Assembly (NCBI RefSeq): GCF_030052815.1
Contig: NW_026614728.1
Location: 61,573-125,572 of the forward strand
Length of the DNA stretch: 64,000 nt
Source: Hevea brasiliensis
Lineage: Eukaryota > Streptophyta > Magnoliopsida > Malpighiales > Euphorbiaceae
Reading direction: 5' to 3'
Part shown: in pieces, positions 35,406 through 47,709 of the stretch
Layout: every line of letters begins with the position of its first letter
Position numbering within the stretch: the stretch's first letter is position 1
The notes under the pieces: model-generated
Database searches by the model: none
The model's input: the letters and a program-made list of their open reading frames with translations, nothing else
Told to the model about the DNA's origin: nothing
Made by a program: the position numbers and the translations under genes

Positions 35406-38049
35406 TTTCCTTTCGCAGTACTGCTAAAACAATACCCTATTGGCATGCCAAACTATCCAAACCAATCACATTAGGCCTATTGGGGCATTTTGCATTTTTA
35501 AGTTTCACAATTTTTGAATTTCAAGTTTTCATGTCACTATTCATTTCATTAGTCAACTAAAATGTTGACTTTTGCATAAACAATAGGTACATTGGTTTTA
35601 GTACTCCCAACATACCATATTTTGTATTCAAAACTTGTTGGTTTTGGTCACTTTCTCAAAGCTTAGGTCATTTTGGCAAAATTGCCAATTTTTGGTTTTA
35701 GTGTCACTATTCACCTCATTGGTCAACAAAAATATTGACTTTTGGATAGAAAATAGGTGTATTGGTCTTAACACCTCAAACATACCACATTTTGTATTTC
35801 AAACTTGTTGGTATTGGTTACCAATACTATTTTTAAGCTTAATGCTAATTGAGCAAAATTTTCGGTTTTCATGCTTCAAATTTACTGTTCCATTTGTTAT
35901 TTTTGCAGTGGGAATTTGAGGAAATGGTAAATATGAAAGTTGTTCCTTATTTTGTCTAGTTGAATTTCCATTTTTGAATCACTCCATTTGGAGTTTTGTA
36001 GCTCAAGTTATGGCCAAAATAAGTTTCTTCGCTCACGTCTGCATTCATCTTTGCACTTTTGGGTTTTGGCAGATTTTGGTCAAACTTTGGTCAGTAATTT
36101 GATCAAGTTAAGTTCATAATTTGGCCTAACTTTCTTCATATGAAATGTTCTACTATGCCTTAGGTTTTCATCGGTTCAAGAATCGCCTAAATCCGAGTTT
36201 TCTAGAGAGAGTTATAGCCATCCAAACATTATTGCTCAAATCAAAATTTGCAGAGTTGCAGGTTTGAACAGTGACTGTGACTGCCATTTGGGTTAGGTTC
36301 TGGTCATAATTTGGGGTAGGTTTCTTCATGAAAGTTGTTTTTCTATGTCTTAACTTGTTGCTGTAAAAATTTCAGGTCAATTGACCAAATCTACAGTGAG
36401 TTATGGCCAAATGAACAGTTGAACAAAGAATCGCTATTCATTTGGTCATTCTGGCAGTCATTGCAGTGGTATCCGATTGGGGCCAAGTTTTGGTCCTCTT
36501 GCTTTGGTCTTTTGGACATGGTTTCTTCAGCAAAAATGTGCCCTTACAAGTCTAGTTTCATGTCCAATTGGCCAAACACCAATTAGACCAACACAACCCA
36601 AGTTATGGCAGTGCAAGTGGACTGAATTTTTAGTCCCTCTGCTGCTGTCCTAGGGCAGCCTACCTCTTCACTTTGCAATTCTATTTTTCAGTCCAAATTG
36701 TGCTTAACTTACCTAAAATGGTAACTAATTGAAAATTATAATGTTCTTTAATCAATTCAAATGCCAAGTCCAATTTTTCACTTCTCAAAACCCTAATTCC
36801 TATCTCCATTTCACCACATGCTTGAATTTACTAACTAATCCATTTTACTTATATTTATATACTTTAAACATAATACCTAGTGCACTCCAAGTCCATTAAA
36901 GCACTAAATCTTGTTCCTTACTTAGGGGCAGCCGAAATCCATGGGCCACATACACTTAGTTTTTGTTCATTTAAGTCACAAGTTCTTACTTAATTCAAGT
37001 TGCTAATCATGAAAGTAAAAAAAATTTTAGGTATCTAATGCACTAACCTCAACTTGAAGAATCTCCAAGCTTGCCAACTTTAATTTCTCTTCTCCCTTTT
37101 GCTCCCAAACACCTTAGCAAGCTTCTAGGATAAATTTTTGTGTTGAGAAATTGAGGAAATATGGTGGGAGTTTAGGGCTTCATGAGCTTGCCAAGCTCAT
37201 CAATGGAGGGAGATGGGGAGAGGTCACGTTTTGGTGAAGAAGAAGAAGAATGGCTGCTGTAATTTTTGGTTATTTGGTCTTCATTTAGTCTCTTTATTAG
37301 TTAGTCAAAGGATGGCTTAATTGTGATTGGTCATAATTTATAAATGACATCATCAAGATGTCATAAATGAGCTTTTCTTTGATTTTTCTTTTCTTTTCTT
37401 CACTACTCAATTTCAATTTAATTTCTAGTAATGTTTATTCATATTTTATGTCATATTAATTATTTACTCAACTGGGCAAGTCGGCCAAAAATCACCTCTG
37501 ACGACGAAATGACCAAAATGCCCTCCGTTTGGCTTAACGGGTCAAAATTGTCTGTACCGATTGAAAAATTTTTCTAGGTATTTTCTTGGCATTCTAATGC
37601 CATAGGAACCTCAATGACCCTTCTTTGGAGTCCCAAAAATTATTTTATAATTTTTCCCCCGGGTCTAGGGCTCCTCGTTGTGAGAACCGCAACTTCCCTC
37701 TTGTTACCCATCGCTTGGGCACCGGCCCGTTTAACTCGGTTGTATTTTATTTCTAAAATTTTTACTAAATTTTTCTTATTAATATTTGAGTTAATTTTGG
37801 TTCTTGACTTTAGTTTAAATATTTTTCCGGACGTTCTAGGTCCGACCGACCTGATCATCGGAATAGAATGTACGGAGTGCTATCGGGAGGGTGTTACAAC
37901 TCGTCCCCTATAATTTATATTTAGTCCTCGAAATTTACCTGACTTAAGTAATCGGGGAGTTACTACCTCCTTGTTTCTTCACTTCCTTGTATTGCCTCAT
38001 CAGTGTCTGGGTTTGGCTCTTCCTGAACTTCCATTGCATATACTTGTGG

Positions 38050-39189
38050 TGCCACCCTGACTTCGGGCTTTTCAACGGTCTCAGAAACAATCTTCTATGA
38101 AAATGTCAGCCGTTTCTGCTCTGCCCGATCTTTTACCCCTTTGAACTATAGGGGAAAGTCTATCAACTTGTACCGGAGCTATTGAACCACTCCTCTGAGG
38201 GCAATCTCTTATAAAATGATCCGTAGCCCCACACTAGAAACACTCTCCGATTAACGATCGACACTCCCTCTGTGTCTTCTACCACAATGCATACATTCGA
38301 GCCAAGTTAATCCCCTTGTTATTGTGCAGGGAACTAGCTATAGATATTCTCATCGGCCTCTGTGGCCCGTGTGCGATCTTGTGAACTAGGACCCTTAAAC
38401 TTCTTACTATCGGTTGGTATACTTGATCTGGTCCAAATTCCTCTTACGCTGCCTATCTTTCCTATTTTGTTCATTTATTCTCACTTTCTCCACTTTTAAT
38501 GCAGCTTCCACTAACTTGGCGAAGTTTGTGATCCCCAAGCGATGATCATGATCTTTATATTATCATTTAATCCCTCTTCAAATCTCTTACACCTTTTAGC
38601 TTCATTAGGGACTATCTCCCTTCCATAGCGGCTCAATCTTACGAATTCCTTCTCATACTGACCACCGACAACCGTATTCGCCTCGGGTTAATAAACTCTC
38701 TTCTTCTCTCTTCTAGGTATACAGTACCACATATTTCTTCTTAAATTTGGAGAGAAAGAAGTCCCATGTCACTATTTCTCGTGCACTTCATGGACACAGT
38801 GTCCCACCATTCATATGCATCGTCTTGCAGAGAATCTGATTCCAAGTTTTGCTCGAGTGCAATGTAGTTGTTTTAGAATTCACTGCCTGTTCAACCAATT
38901 TTAGTGCAATGTAATCATTTCTCTCTTACCATAGAAGTCCTGACTCCAAACTTCCTTAGCCTTTCCAGTGTGATTTCTGTGGAGCTAGTGGTGGTGGTGG
39001 TGGTGCTGGCATTACCCCGGCCATTTGTCTGAGGAAGTCGGCCATTTGTTGGAACATGGCCTGTGGAGGCTGAGTAGGCTCTGCTTGAGCTGGAAGAGCA
39101 GATTCTCTCATGCCCCCAGTCTTAGCTGCTGCAGGTGGAGCATGACTCTCCACTTCCTCCTCAACAGCTCTCTGAGATGAAGGGTCCAT
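38050..39189 (-). pseudogene. Element E gag, degraded
   Basis: The start ATG is at 39189-39187 (MDPSSQRAVEEEVESHAPP). The first 77 codons are open: an Ala/Pro/Gln-rich region with FQQMADFLRQMAG and a proline run. Further fragments in other frames include a capsid-like block (KRCKRFEEGLNDNIK near 38590) and a CCHC zinc knuckle near 38205-38250 with a TAG inside it. The N-terminus closely matches the gag start of element B at 48452. After the knuckle the sequence runs directly towards the polypurine tract. Confidence 0.8.
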
Positions 39190-39299
39190 ACCCTATTCAA
39201 AATAACAAAGACAAACAGATCTGCATTAGTGTCACCTCGACTCTTACAAATGCAATGCATGGTATGGACTCAATCTAGGCCCAGAAACGCCTAAACCGT

Positions 39300-39311
39300 G
39301 CTCTGATACCA
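39300..39311 (-). promoter_or_regulatory. Element E primer-binding site (initiator tRNA-Met)
   Basis: The minus strand reads TGGTATCAGAGC, five bases from the 5' LTR, preceded by TTTAG as in element B. Confidence 0.9.
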
Positions 39312-39316
39312 CTAAA

Positions 39317-42300
39317 TGTAACACCCCTCACCCGACTACAGTGTAGCCGAGCGAAGTGTGTCACATTCAGTGCCGGAGCACTCTATTTTATCTTAATTCA
39401 TTTTTATCGTAGTTTTGAATATAACTTGCGAAATATAATTCATTTATTGTAATTGTAATTTATTTGAGGTTCCGAAAATTTTAAAGAAAATCCAGTGAAT
39501 CTGGCTAAAAATGGAGAAACCGTTCTTGGAACTGTGAAAAACACTGCCTATATTCATTTTCCATCATCTCAACTCCATTTATCAAATTCTCAACAATGTT
39601 CAATCTCAGTTCTCATTCATCCATCTCATATGATACCATGCATATATCATAGATAAACATTCACTTTTTCATTTACAACCACACTTTTCATTATTTACAT
39701 GAATATCAAAATACATTACATAAGTTTCAAATACATATGAGAAAATAAAATCAATTACAATATACCAAAATGACATCTAGCGTCCTACCAATGCACTGCA
39801 GACAGTGAGGTGACACAGACACTATGCAGAATTGCAGGATGGACTTACCCAATCTGTGGTCTACTGGCTCTCGATCAGTATCTTGATACCTACAGCGTTG
39901 CAAAGCGGCGCTAAGCATAAAGCTTAGTGGTGCAAATAATAAAATAGAAAGAAATAATATGCAAATAAAAAATCATAATTTCTTAGCCATTGTGTTCATA
40001 AGAACTGAATAATTACCAACTTAGTGTTTAGTCGAGGGCTAATTACGTTTTATGATATTAACTTCTTCATGCATCTTGTCAATTATTTTCTTCATGATCT
40101 TGAGCTTCTTTGTATTTTATTGTAATCATTCCTGATATTTAACTTTCGTATTTTCTTTAATAATCAGTTCACTTACAGTAATACTTTTCCATGCCCAAGT
40201 AACCCATCTTTGACGACGATGGATGGATAGCAGTCGTTAACCTGGACCGCGGTGCCTCGGGCGTCATACCATGGGGCCTTGACGTCAACCATGTATGCAG
40301 TCAGTATGGCTAAAAAGCCATGATATCACATAATTGGCATAAAAGCCATGCATACGGGCATAAAAGCCATGAATACGGGCATAAAGCCATGAATACAGGC
40401 ATAAAGCCTTTCCTTTCGCAGTACTGCTAAAACAATACCCTATTGGCATGCCAAACTATCCAAACCAATCACATTAGGCCTACTGGGGCATTTTGCATTT
40501 TTAAGTTTCACAATTTTTGAATTTCAAGTTTTCATGTCACTATTCATTTCATTAGTCAACTAAAATGTTGACTTTTGCATAAACAATAGGTACATTGGTT
40601 TTAGTACTCCCAACATACCACATTTTGTATTCAAAACTTGTTGGTTTTGGTCACTTTCTCAAAACTTAGGTCATTTTGGCAAAATTGCCAATTTTTGGTT
40701 TTAGTGTCACTATTCACCTCATTGGTCAACAAAAATGTTGACTTTTGGATAGAAAATAGGTGTATTGGTCTTAACACCTCAAACATACCACATTTTGTAT
40801 TTCAAACTTGTTGGTATTGGTTACTAATACCATTTTTAAGCTTAATGCTAATTGAGCAAAATTTTCAGTTTTCATGCTTCATCTTTACTATTCTATTTGT
40901 TATTTTTACAGTGGGAATTTGAGGAAATGGTAAACATGAAAGTTGTTCCTTATTTTGTATAGTTGAATTTCCTTTTTTGAATCACTCCATTTGGAGTTTT
41001 GTAGCTCAAGTTATGGCCAAAATAAGTTTCATTGTTCATGTGCATCGCTTATCTGCACTTTTGGGTTTTAGCGATTTTGGTCCAACTTTGGTCAGTAATT
41101 TGATCAAGTTAAATTCATAATTTGGCCTAACTTTCTTCATATGAAATGTTCTACTATACCTTAGGTTTTCATCGGTTCAAGAATCGCCTAAATCCGAGTT
41201 TTCTAGAGAGAGGTATAGCCATCCAAACATTCTTTGCTCAAATCAAAATCTGCGAGTTGCAAGTTTGAGCAGTGTTGTGACTGCCATTTGGGTTAGGTTC
41301 TGGTCATAATTTGGGGTAGGTTTCTTCATGAAAGTTGTTTTTCTATGTCTTAACTTGTTGCTGTAAAAATTTCAGGTCAATTGAACAAATCTACAGTGAG
41401 TTATGGCCAAATGAACAGTTACTCTGTTTGCAGGGTATCCGGATTGGGGCCAAGTTTTGGTCCTCTTGCTTTGGTCTTTTGGACATAGTTTCTTCAGAAA
41501 AAATGTGCCCTTACAAGCCTAGTTTCATGTCCAATTGGCCAAACACCAATTGGACCAACACAGCCCAAGTTATGGTAGTGCAAGTGGGTGAATTTTCAGT
41601 CCCTCTGCTCTTGTCTAGGCGACCTACCTCTTCACTTTGCAATTCTATTTTTCAGTCCAAATTGTGCTTAACTTACCTAAAATGGTCACTAATTGACCAT
41701 TATAATGTCCTTTAATCAATTCAAATGCCAAGTCCAATTTTTCACTTCTCAAAACCCTAATTCCTATCTCCATTTCACCACATGCTTGAATTTACTAACT
41801 AATCCATTTTACTTATATTTATATACTTTAAACATAATCCCTAGTGCACTCCAAGTCCATTAAAGCACTAAATCTTGTTCCTTACTTAGGGGCAGCCGAA
41901 ATCCATGGGCCACATACACTTAGTTTTTGTTCATTTAAGTCACAAGTTCTTACTCAATTCAAGTTGCTAATCATGAAAGTAAAGAAAATTTTAGGTATCT
42001 AATGCACTAACCTCAACTTGAAGAATCTCCAAGCTTACCAACTTTAATTTCTCTTCTCCCTTTTGCTCCCAAACACCTTAGCAAGCTTCTAGGATAAATT
42101 TTTGTGTTGAGAACTTGAGGAAATATGGTGGGAGTTTAGGGCTTCATGAGCTTGCCAAGCTCATCAATGGAGGGAGATGGGGAGAGGTCACGTTTTGGTG
42201 AAGAAGAAGAAGAATGGCTGCTGTAATTTTTGGTTATTTGGTCTTCATTTAGTCTCTTTATTAGTTAGTCAAAGGATGGCTTAATTGTGATTGGTCATAA

Positions 42301-42871
42301 TTTATAAATGACATCATCAAGATGTCATAAATGAGCTTTTCTTTGATTTTTCTTTTCTTTTCTTCACTACTCAATTTCAATTTAATTTCTAGTAATGTTT
42401 ATTCATATTTTATGTCATATTAATTATTTACTTAACTGGACAAGTCGGCCAAAAATCACCTCTGAAGGCGAAATGACCAAAATGCCCTCCGTTGGCTTAA
42501 CTTGGTCAAAATTAATTGTCTGGATTGAAAAATTTTTCTAAATATTTTCTTGGCATTCTAATGCCATAGGAACCTCAATGACCCTTCTCTGGAGTCCCAA
42601 AAATTATTTTATGAATTTTTTTTCGGGTCTAGGGCTCCTCGTTGCGAGAACCGCAACTTCCCTCTGAGTTACCCCTCGCTAGGGCACCGGCTCGTTTAAC
42701 TTGGTTGTATTTTATTTCTAAAATTTTTACTAAATTTTTCTTATTAATATTTGAGTTAATTATGGTCCCTCACTTTGATTTAAATATTTTTCCGGACGTT
42801 CTAGCTGTCCGGACTGACACCGGTCACCGGAATAGTAGAATGTACGGAGTTGCTACCGGGAGGGTGTTACA
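39317..42871 (-). repeat. Element E 5' LTR
   Basis: 3555 bp, TGTAACACCC...GGGTGTTACA. Nearly identical to 34301-37898, with differences in small clusters. An altered twin-hairpin motif lies at 39892-39927, a 21-bp tandem repeat at 40336-40408, and an inverted repeat at 42308-42328. Its right edge carries the TSD of the whole composite, so its distal part may derive from the outer LTR. Confidence 0.88.
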
Positions 42872-42876
42872 CAAAT

Positions 42877-45314
42877 AATTAGGTCAAGGAGCCGGAAGAA
42901 ATATTGAATTATTTGCAAATCAGGATGAACCGGTGAGGGGCAATTTGGTCAATTGACCCCGAGAGCTGACTCCTGACCTAACTGTCAAATAAAACTTCAG
43001 AAAAGAAAATTTCAGAGTCGGGAATTAAATTAAATAACTAATAGAAAAAAAAAGGAAAGAAAATGGTCATTTGGGACCAAATGAGTTGTGTTGGAATGGT
43101 TGGAATTAAAATCAAATTCGGAGGGAGTGTGGTCATGCTGCTGGCAGCATGACCAAGTCAAATTTGAAGGACCAAAAATGAAATTTTACAAGTCCAATTG
43201 GTATTGAACCAATTGAGGATGAAAATAGACACTAAATAACACAATTTTCATTTAGGAAGCATGCCCAAAAAGTGACCAAAACCTAGTGAACAAATTGACC
43301 AAAGTTGGGAAAGTGCAGGCTGCCCTGTACAAACTAATCAAATAAACAGTGTTTATTTATTTGGTCATAACTCGAGCTAGGCTGACCCAAATGACCTGAA
43401 ATTTTACCAGTGATTAGGTGAGATATAGACCTAAAACTTTCATGAAGAACACAAACCCAAATTCTGCCAGCAACCAAGTCATTTGGCCACCCCAATTTGG
43501 TGACCCAAAACTGCCAGCACCAAAATTGCCCAGAAAATCTGGGTTGTTTCTAATCTGGCAGCCATGGTTCAAATGGCCATAACTTGAGCTACAAAACTCT
43601 AATTGGGGTGATTCAAAAATGAGAATAAACTTAAGACAATAAGAAACATTTTCTATGAAGGAAGTTTTGCCAAATTCCAACAGTAAAATTACCAATGGAA
43701 CAGTGCAACTAGGGACACCAAAACTGAAAATTTGACAATTTTGGCTAAAGGCTTAAGCTTTGAGAAAATGACCAAAACCAACAAATTTAATGACCAAAAT
43801 GTGTTATGTGGGTGAAGTTGGAGTTCCCATACCTATTAAGCCTTAGAAAGTCAACAATTTGACTTGAATAGTGTAGTGAATAGCAACCCGAAACACAAAA
43901 ACTTCGAGAACATCGAATTTAGCACGTTAGAGCTTAGTAAAAGTGAAGTTAAATTTATTTTTGGATTTATGCTAAGTTATGGTACTGAAACACTATAAAA
44001 CTGTGTGTTTCAGCTGAAAAAGGCTTGGAAGCTCTGAGAGACTGAGTCAAGGCCTAGAGGCGATTCACATGAGGTCTGTGCACAATAATTCTTGTTTAAA
44101 TATTTTATTCTCAAAAATTTGACTTATGTGATTAATTATGTACTGTGTTGCCATTTTATAATCGCAAATATGACTTTGGAAATTGATTAGATTTCTCATA
44201 AATTATTTAAATAAATTGTTTTGTATTGATTTTGTGTTCACACTTAGCATGACAGTATAACATTATTCCTCCTCCATTTATGGGGTTGAGATCGTTTTTT
44301 TTCCTCCCTCTCTGGCTTACCAGTTGAGGTCGAGATCGGATGAGTAATCATTAGCTAGCTAGCCATCTCCATCATTGATTTCGATTAATGGGGTTGTAGA
44401 TTACTTTGTCGTGGTGTACAACACGGCATTGATCGAAAATTTTGTGTCATGGCTTAAGTTGTGTATGATTTTGGCAACACTGTGTTTATTAAATTATTTG
44501 ACTAAATTGTGTTATTATGAGCTTTGATAATTTGTGAAATGTGATTGAGGAATATTTAAATTGTGTTTTGGCAATGAATGATTTATGTATTATATTTTAA
44601 ATTTTTATTGTGCACCACTAAGTATTTTTATACTCAGCTATAGCTTATTTTGCTGTCGCAGATAAGAGCAAGGAAAAAGCAGCAGAGTGAGCTGCTATTG
44701 AATTGAGGACTACACTTGTCTTTTGTACGAGTATTATTTTATACCCTTGTAGTTAATTTTCATATAAATATTATAACGCTTTATGTTTCAATGTAAAGTT
44801 GAGCAATTGTAAAATAAATTATAATAATATTATTTTTGGATTTCCTTCTGTAAATTAATATTTGTACTTGTGAATTTCATACTTTATGCCTTGTGAATGA
44901 AGTTATTAAATATTTTGAGATGATAAATTTTGATTTGGATTGTGGAATTATTTTGAAGTGAATTGAATTGAATTGATTTGAGATTTATTGGAGGTTGGTA
45001 GTTGAGAAAATTATTGGAAGTGTTTTTTTTTTAGGTATTTGAAGAACTGTTTTCTCCAAATACAAACGGAACTCTGTCAAAATTTTTATAAAATTAGCAG
45101 CAAAATTAAAATGGATAAAATTTTTTACTAGTATTTAAACTTCGAATAAATGGTTTTTAATTCCCCCCAAAATGCTCATTACTTCCAGAATGTAAGAAAA
45201 TTGTTTTAAAATTCCTTGTAGTGTACTTAATTGATTATCGGTAGATGAAGTTCGATAGTTCATTAGGTATTCTACGGGATCATGTCATGCCTTATAGAGG
45301 GGTGAGGTGTGACA
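42877..45314 (+). repeat. Element A 3' LTR, right part
   Basis: Resumes after the CAAAT duplication (42872-42876) with AATTAGGTCAAGGAGCC, continuing 32119. Ends GAGGTGTGACA. Contains the roughly 1.2 kb lost from the 5' LTR, and twin hairpins at 44618-44659. Confidence 0.9.
44618..44659 (+). other. Twin-hairpin motif in element A 3' LTR
   Basis: CTAAGTA pairs with TACTCAG (one mismatch), followed by GCTATAGC with GCTGTCGC. Confidence 0.55.
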
Positions 45315-45712
45315 TCCGGTGACCAGTGTCGGTCTGGATAGCTAGAATGTTCAGAAAAATATTTAAACTAAAGTGAAGAATCAAAAATTAACTCAAATAA
45401 ATAATAAGAAAAAAATTTAGGAAAAATTATAAAATAATTTTTGGGACTCCAGAGAAGGGTCATTGAGGTTCTTATGGCATTAAAATGCCAAGAAAATACT
45501 TAGAAAAATTTTTCAATCGGTACAGACAATTTTGGCCCGTTAGGCCAAACGGAGGGCATTTTGGTCATTTCATCTTCAGAGATGATTTTTGGGCCAACTT
45601 GTCTAGTTAAATAAATAATTTACATAATATAAAATATGATTAAATATTGTTAAAAATTTAATTGAAATTAATTGGACAAGAAAAGGATGGAAAAATGAAA
45701 GAAATTGAAATT

Positions 45713-45788
45713 ATGACATCATAAGGATGTCATTAAAAGTCTCTAACACAATCAAGTGTTGACACATGTCGCCAAGGTATTTAAAAAG
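45713..45788 (+). promoter_or_regulatory. Candidate promoter of element B 5' LTR
   Basis: An inverted repeat ATGACATC...GATGTCAT (45713-45733) contains TGAC cores like those bound by plant bZIP factors. It is followed 45 bases later by the TATA-like TATTTAAAAAG (45778-45788). The arrangement is repeated in the 3' LTR (53540-53615). The inverted repeat is also present in E LTRs. No transcription start is known. Confidence 0.4.
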
Positions 45789-47670
45789 ACTAAAGTGGCA
45801 GAAAAAGAAAGAAAAAGAAGTGCAAAAATTCGTGAACCCTCTCTCCTTCTTCTTCATGCCACCCCCTTTGCCCTCCATAACCAAAGCTTTACCAAGCTTG
45901 ATTTATTGGGTTTCCATTCATTAAAACTTAAACTTCTCAACACAAAAACTTGCTCTTGCACCTTGGTGATTCTTTTGGGAGCAAAAAGAAGAGGAAAACA
46001 AGAGCTTTAGCAAGTGAGAAAATCTCACTTCTTTAAGGTTAGTGACCCAACCCCAAATTTTTACTTTGAATACATGTTTAGGGACTTGAATAAGTGTGAA
46101 TTGCAAAGAAAAATTATTGAATACCATTTGGATGGAAACCCTAGATTTTGGGCAGCCATGGTTAGGGTTTGATTGGGTTGAGCTTAATGAAGTTAAAAGA
46201 CTATTATGGCTGCCCACAACATGTATTTACTAAGTGGATTGATGAAATGCAAGTTAAATGCATGATTTGAGATGTTAGGGTTAGGGTTTGGGTATAAAAA
46301 TGGGATTTTGATCATGTGATGATGAAAATAGGTTTTAATGGTCAATTAGTGACTATTTAGTTCTGTTTAATTCAAAAATGAAGTGTGTTGACTGATGGGA
46401 TTGGGTTTGGTGTGGCTGCCATGAAAGTGACCTACAGAATTAGACTTGAGTTCAGCAGGTTTGGGCAGCCATAACTTTAATTGTAGAGGTTCAATTGGTG
46501 CAAGGCTAATTGGACATGAAACTAGACACATAATGGCACAACTTTGGTGAAGAAACCATGCCCAGAAAACCAAACCACGTGGACCAAAAGCTTGCCCTAA
46601 TCCTGGTGAACTGCAGTCTGTTTCTGTAGAATGACTAAATGAACATGTTCATTTGGCCATAACTCAGTGTAGAATGGTCCAATTGACCTGAAATTTTACC
46701 AGCAATAAGCTGAGATATAGACCAACAACTTTCATGAAGAAACCTACCCCAAATTATGATCAGAACCTATCCAACAAGTGAGTTGCAGTCACCATTCATT
46801 GCACTGTAGATATGGTCAACCCAAAAAAATTTCAATCCGGCCAATTATGGTTTTTGGACCATAACTCGAGATACAAAACTCCAAATGGAGTTATTCAAAA
46901 AAGTAAATTCAACTAGACAAAATAAGGAACAACTTTCATGCTAATAAGTTTGCCAAATTCCCACTGCAAAAATGACTAATGGAACAGTAAAAATAAGGTA
47001 TAAAAACTAAAAATTCTGCTCAATTAACTTTAAACTTAGAAATGGTATTGGCAACCAATACCAACAAATTTTGAATGCAAAATGTGGTATGTTGGGAGTA
47101 TTAAAACCAATGCACCTATTCTCTATGCAAAAGTCAACATTTTGGTTGACTAATGAAGTGAATAGTAACACCAAAACTTGAAATTTAAAAATTGTACAAC
47201 TTAAAAATGTAATATGCCCTAGTATACCTAGCAAGATTGGTTTGGATAGCTTGGCATGCCAATAGGGTTCTGTTTGCAGTACTGCATATGGCTTCATGCC
47301 ATTCTGTGTTTCATGGCTTTCCCATGCCATTCTGTGAAATAATAGCCTTTGGCTATGTTATTTGAGTTGATATGCTTGGGTTTTGACCCTGAAAATTATT
47401 ATAGCTTATTAGCTGTTCTGTTGCACACCGGGAGACACAATGTGACCGATGGTGTGATGGTCCGAGGTACTTAGCACCAAGTGCCGGTTTACCCGTTTAT
47501 CCAGTCCAGTCAACTAGTATGGGTTATTCGGGCAATGATAATAAACCTTACAGAAATTTAAATGGATAATACTGCAATTAATAGCAGAAATTAAGTCTAC
47601 ACAAAACTGTAAACATACATTCTGCATGTTTATTTTTTATTTCATTTTATTTTATTTTATATTGTCACCA

Positions 47671-47709
47671 CTAAGCAGAATTGCTTAGCGCATTGCTTTT
47701 TCCACGCGC
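47671..47709 (+). other. Twin-hairpin motif in element B 5' LTR
   Basis: CTAAGCA pairs with TGCTTAG (47671-47688). GCGCAT then faces ACGCGC (47688-47709), with one non-pair; the 3' LTR copy pairs fully. Confidence 0.6.

Larger units (their letters stand above)
34301..37898 (-). repeat. Element E 3' LTR
   Basis: TGTAACACCC...GGGTGTTACA, 3598 bp, with ten-base terminal inverted repeats. Nearly identical to 39317-42871, suggesting the youngest insertion here. It contains twin hairpins (34882-34919), a 21-bp tandem repeat (35333-35405) and an inverted repeat at 37344-37364. Confidence 0.9.
37899..39316 (-). mobile_element. Element E interior: gag only, no pol
   Basis: Only 1.42 kb separates the two LTRs. 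It contains a primer-binding site, a degraded gag including the zinc knuckle, and a weak polypurine tract (minus strand ATAGGGGACGAG) at about 37899-37912. Protease, RT, RNase H and integrase are absent. The element must have used proteins supplied by a relative such as element B. Confidence 0.8.
32120..42871 (-). mobile_element. Family E composite: LTR fragment joined to a gag-only element
   Basis: The 10.75-kb block is bounded by a perfect TSD, CAAAT, at 32115-32119 and 42872-42876, and splits the element A 3' LTR. It holds a partial LTR (32120-34300), then LTR (34301-37898), gag-only interior (37899-39316), and LTR (39317-42871), all minus strand. The inner element has no TSD of its own: CCATA lies to its left and CAAAT to its right. 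An insertion into a related LTR followed by recombination between LTRs would explain this. Confidence 0.85.
25396..45314 (+). mobile_element. Element A: chromovirus-type LTR retrotransposon with a nested E composite
   Basis: 5' LTR 25396-26943, interior 26944-31777, 3' LTR 31778-32119 plus 42877-45314. The right flank is TCCGG (45315-45319). The left flank is TTAGG, where the undisturbed LTR has TTCCGG, so the TSD is probably TCCGG with a corrupted left copy. Coding content matches family D closely, but the LTRs differ. Only a few stops break the pol frame after 29877. Confidence 0.88.

Noticed and set aside
45756..46010. 84-codon open frame conserved at 53622-53837
   Set aside because: The conservation follows from the two LTRs being copies of each other. 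It overlaps the candidate promoter and has no known domain.
46986..47330. Open frames in E and B LTRs with similar peptides (for example 33097-33351, 35635-35919, 40638-40922, 47007-47330, 54715-55164)
   Set aside because: They are colinear LTR sequence read on either strand, with stops at different places in each copy, so not conserved coding.
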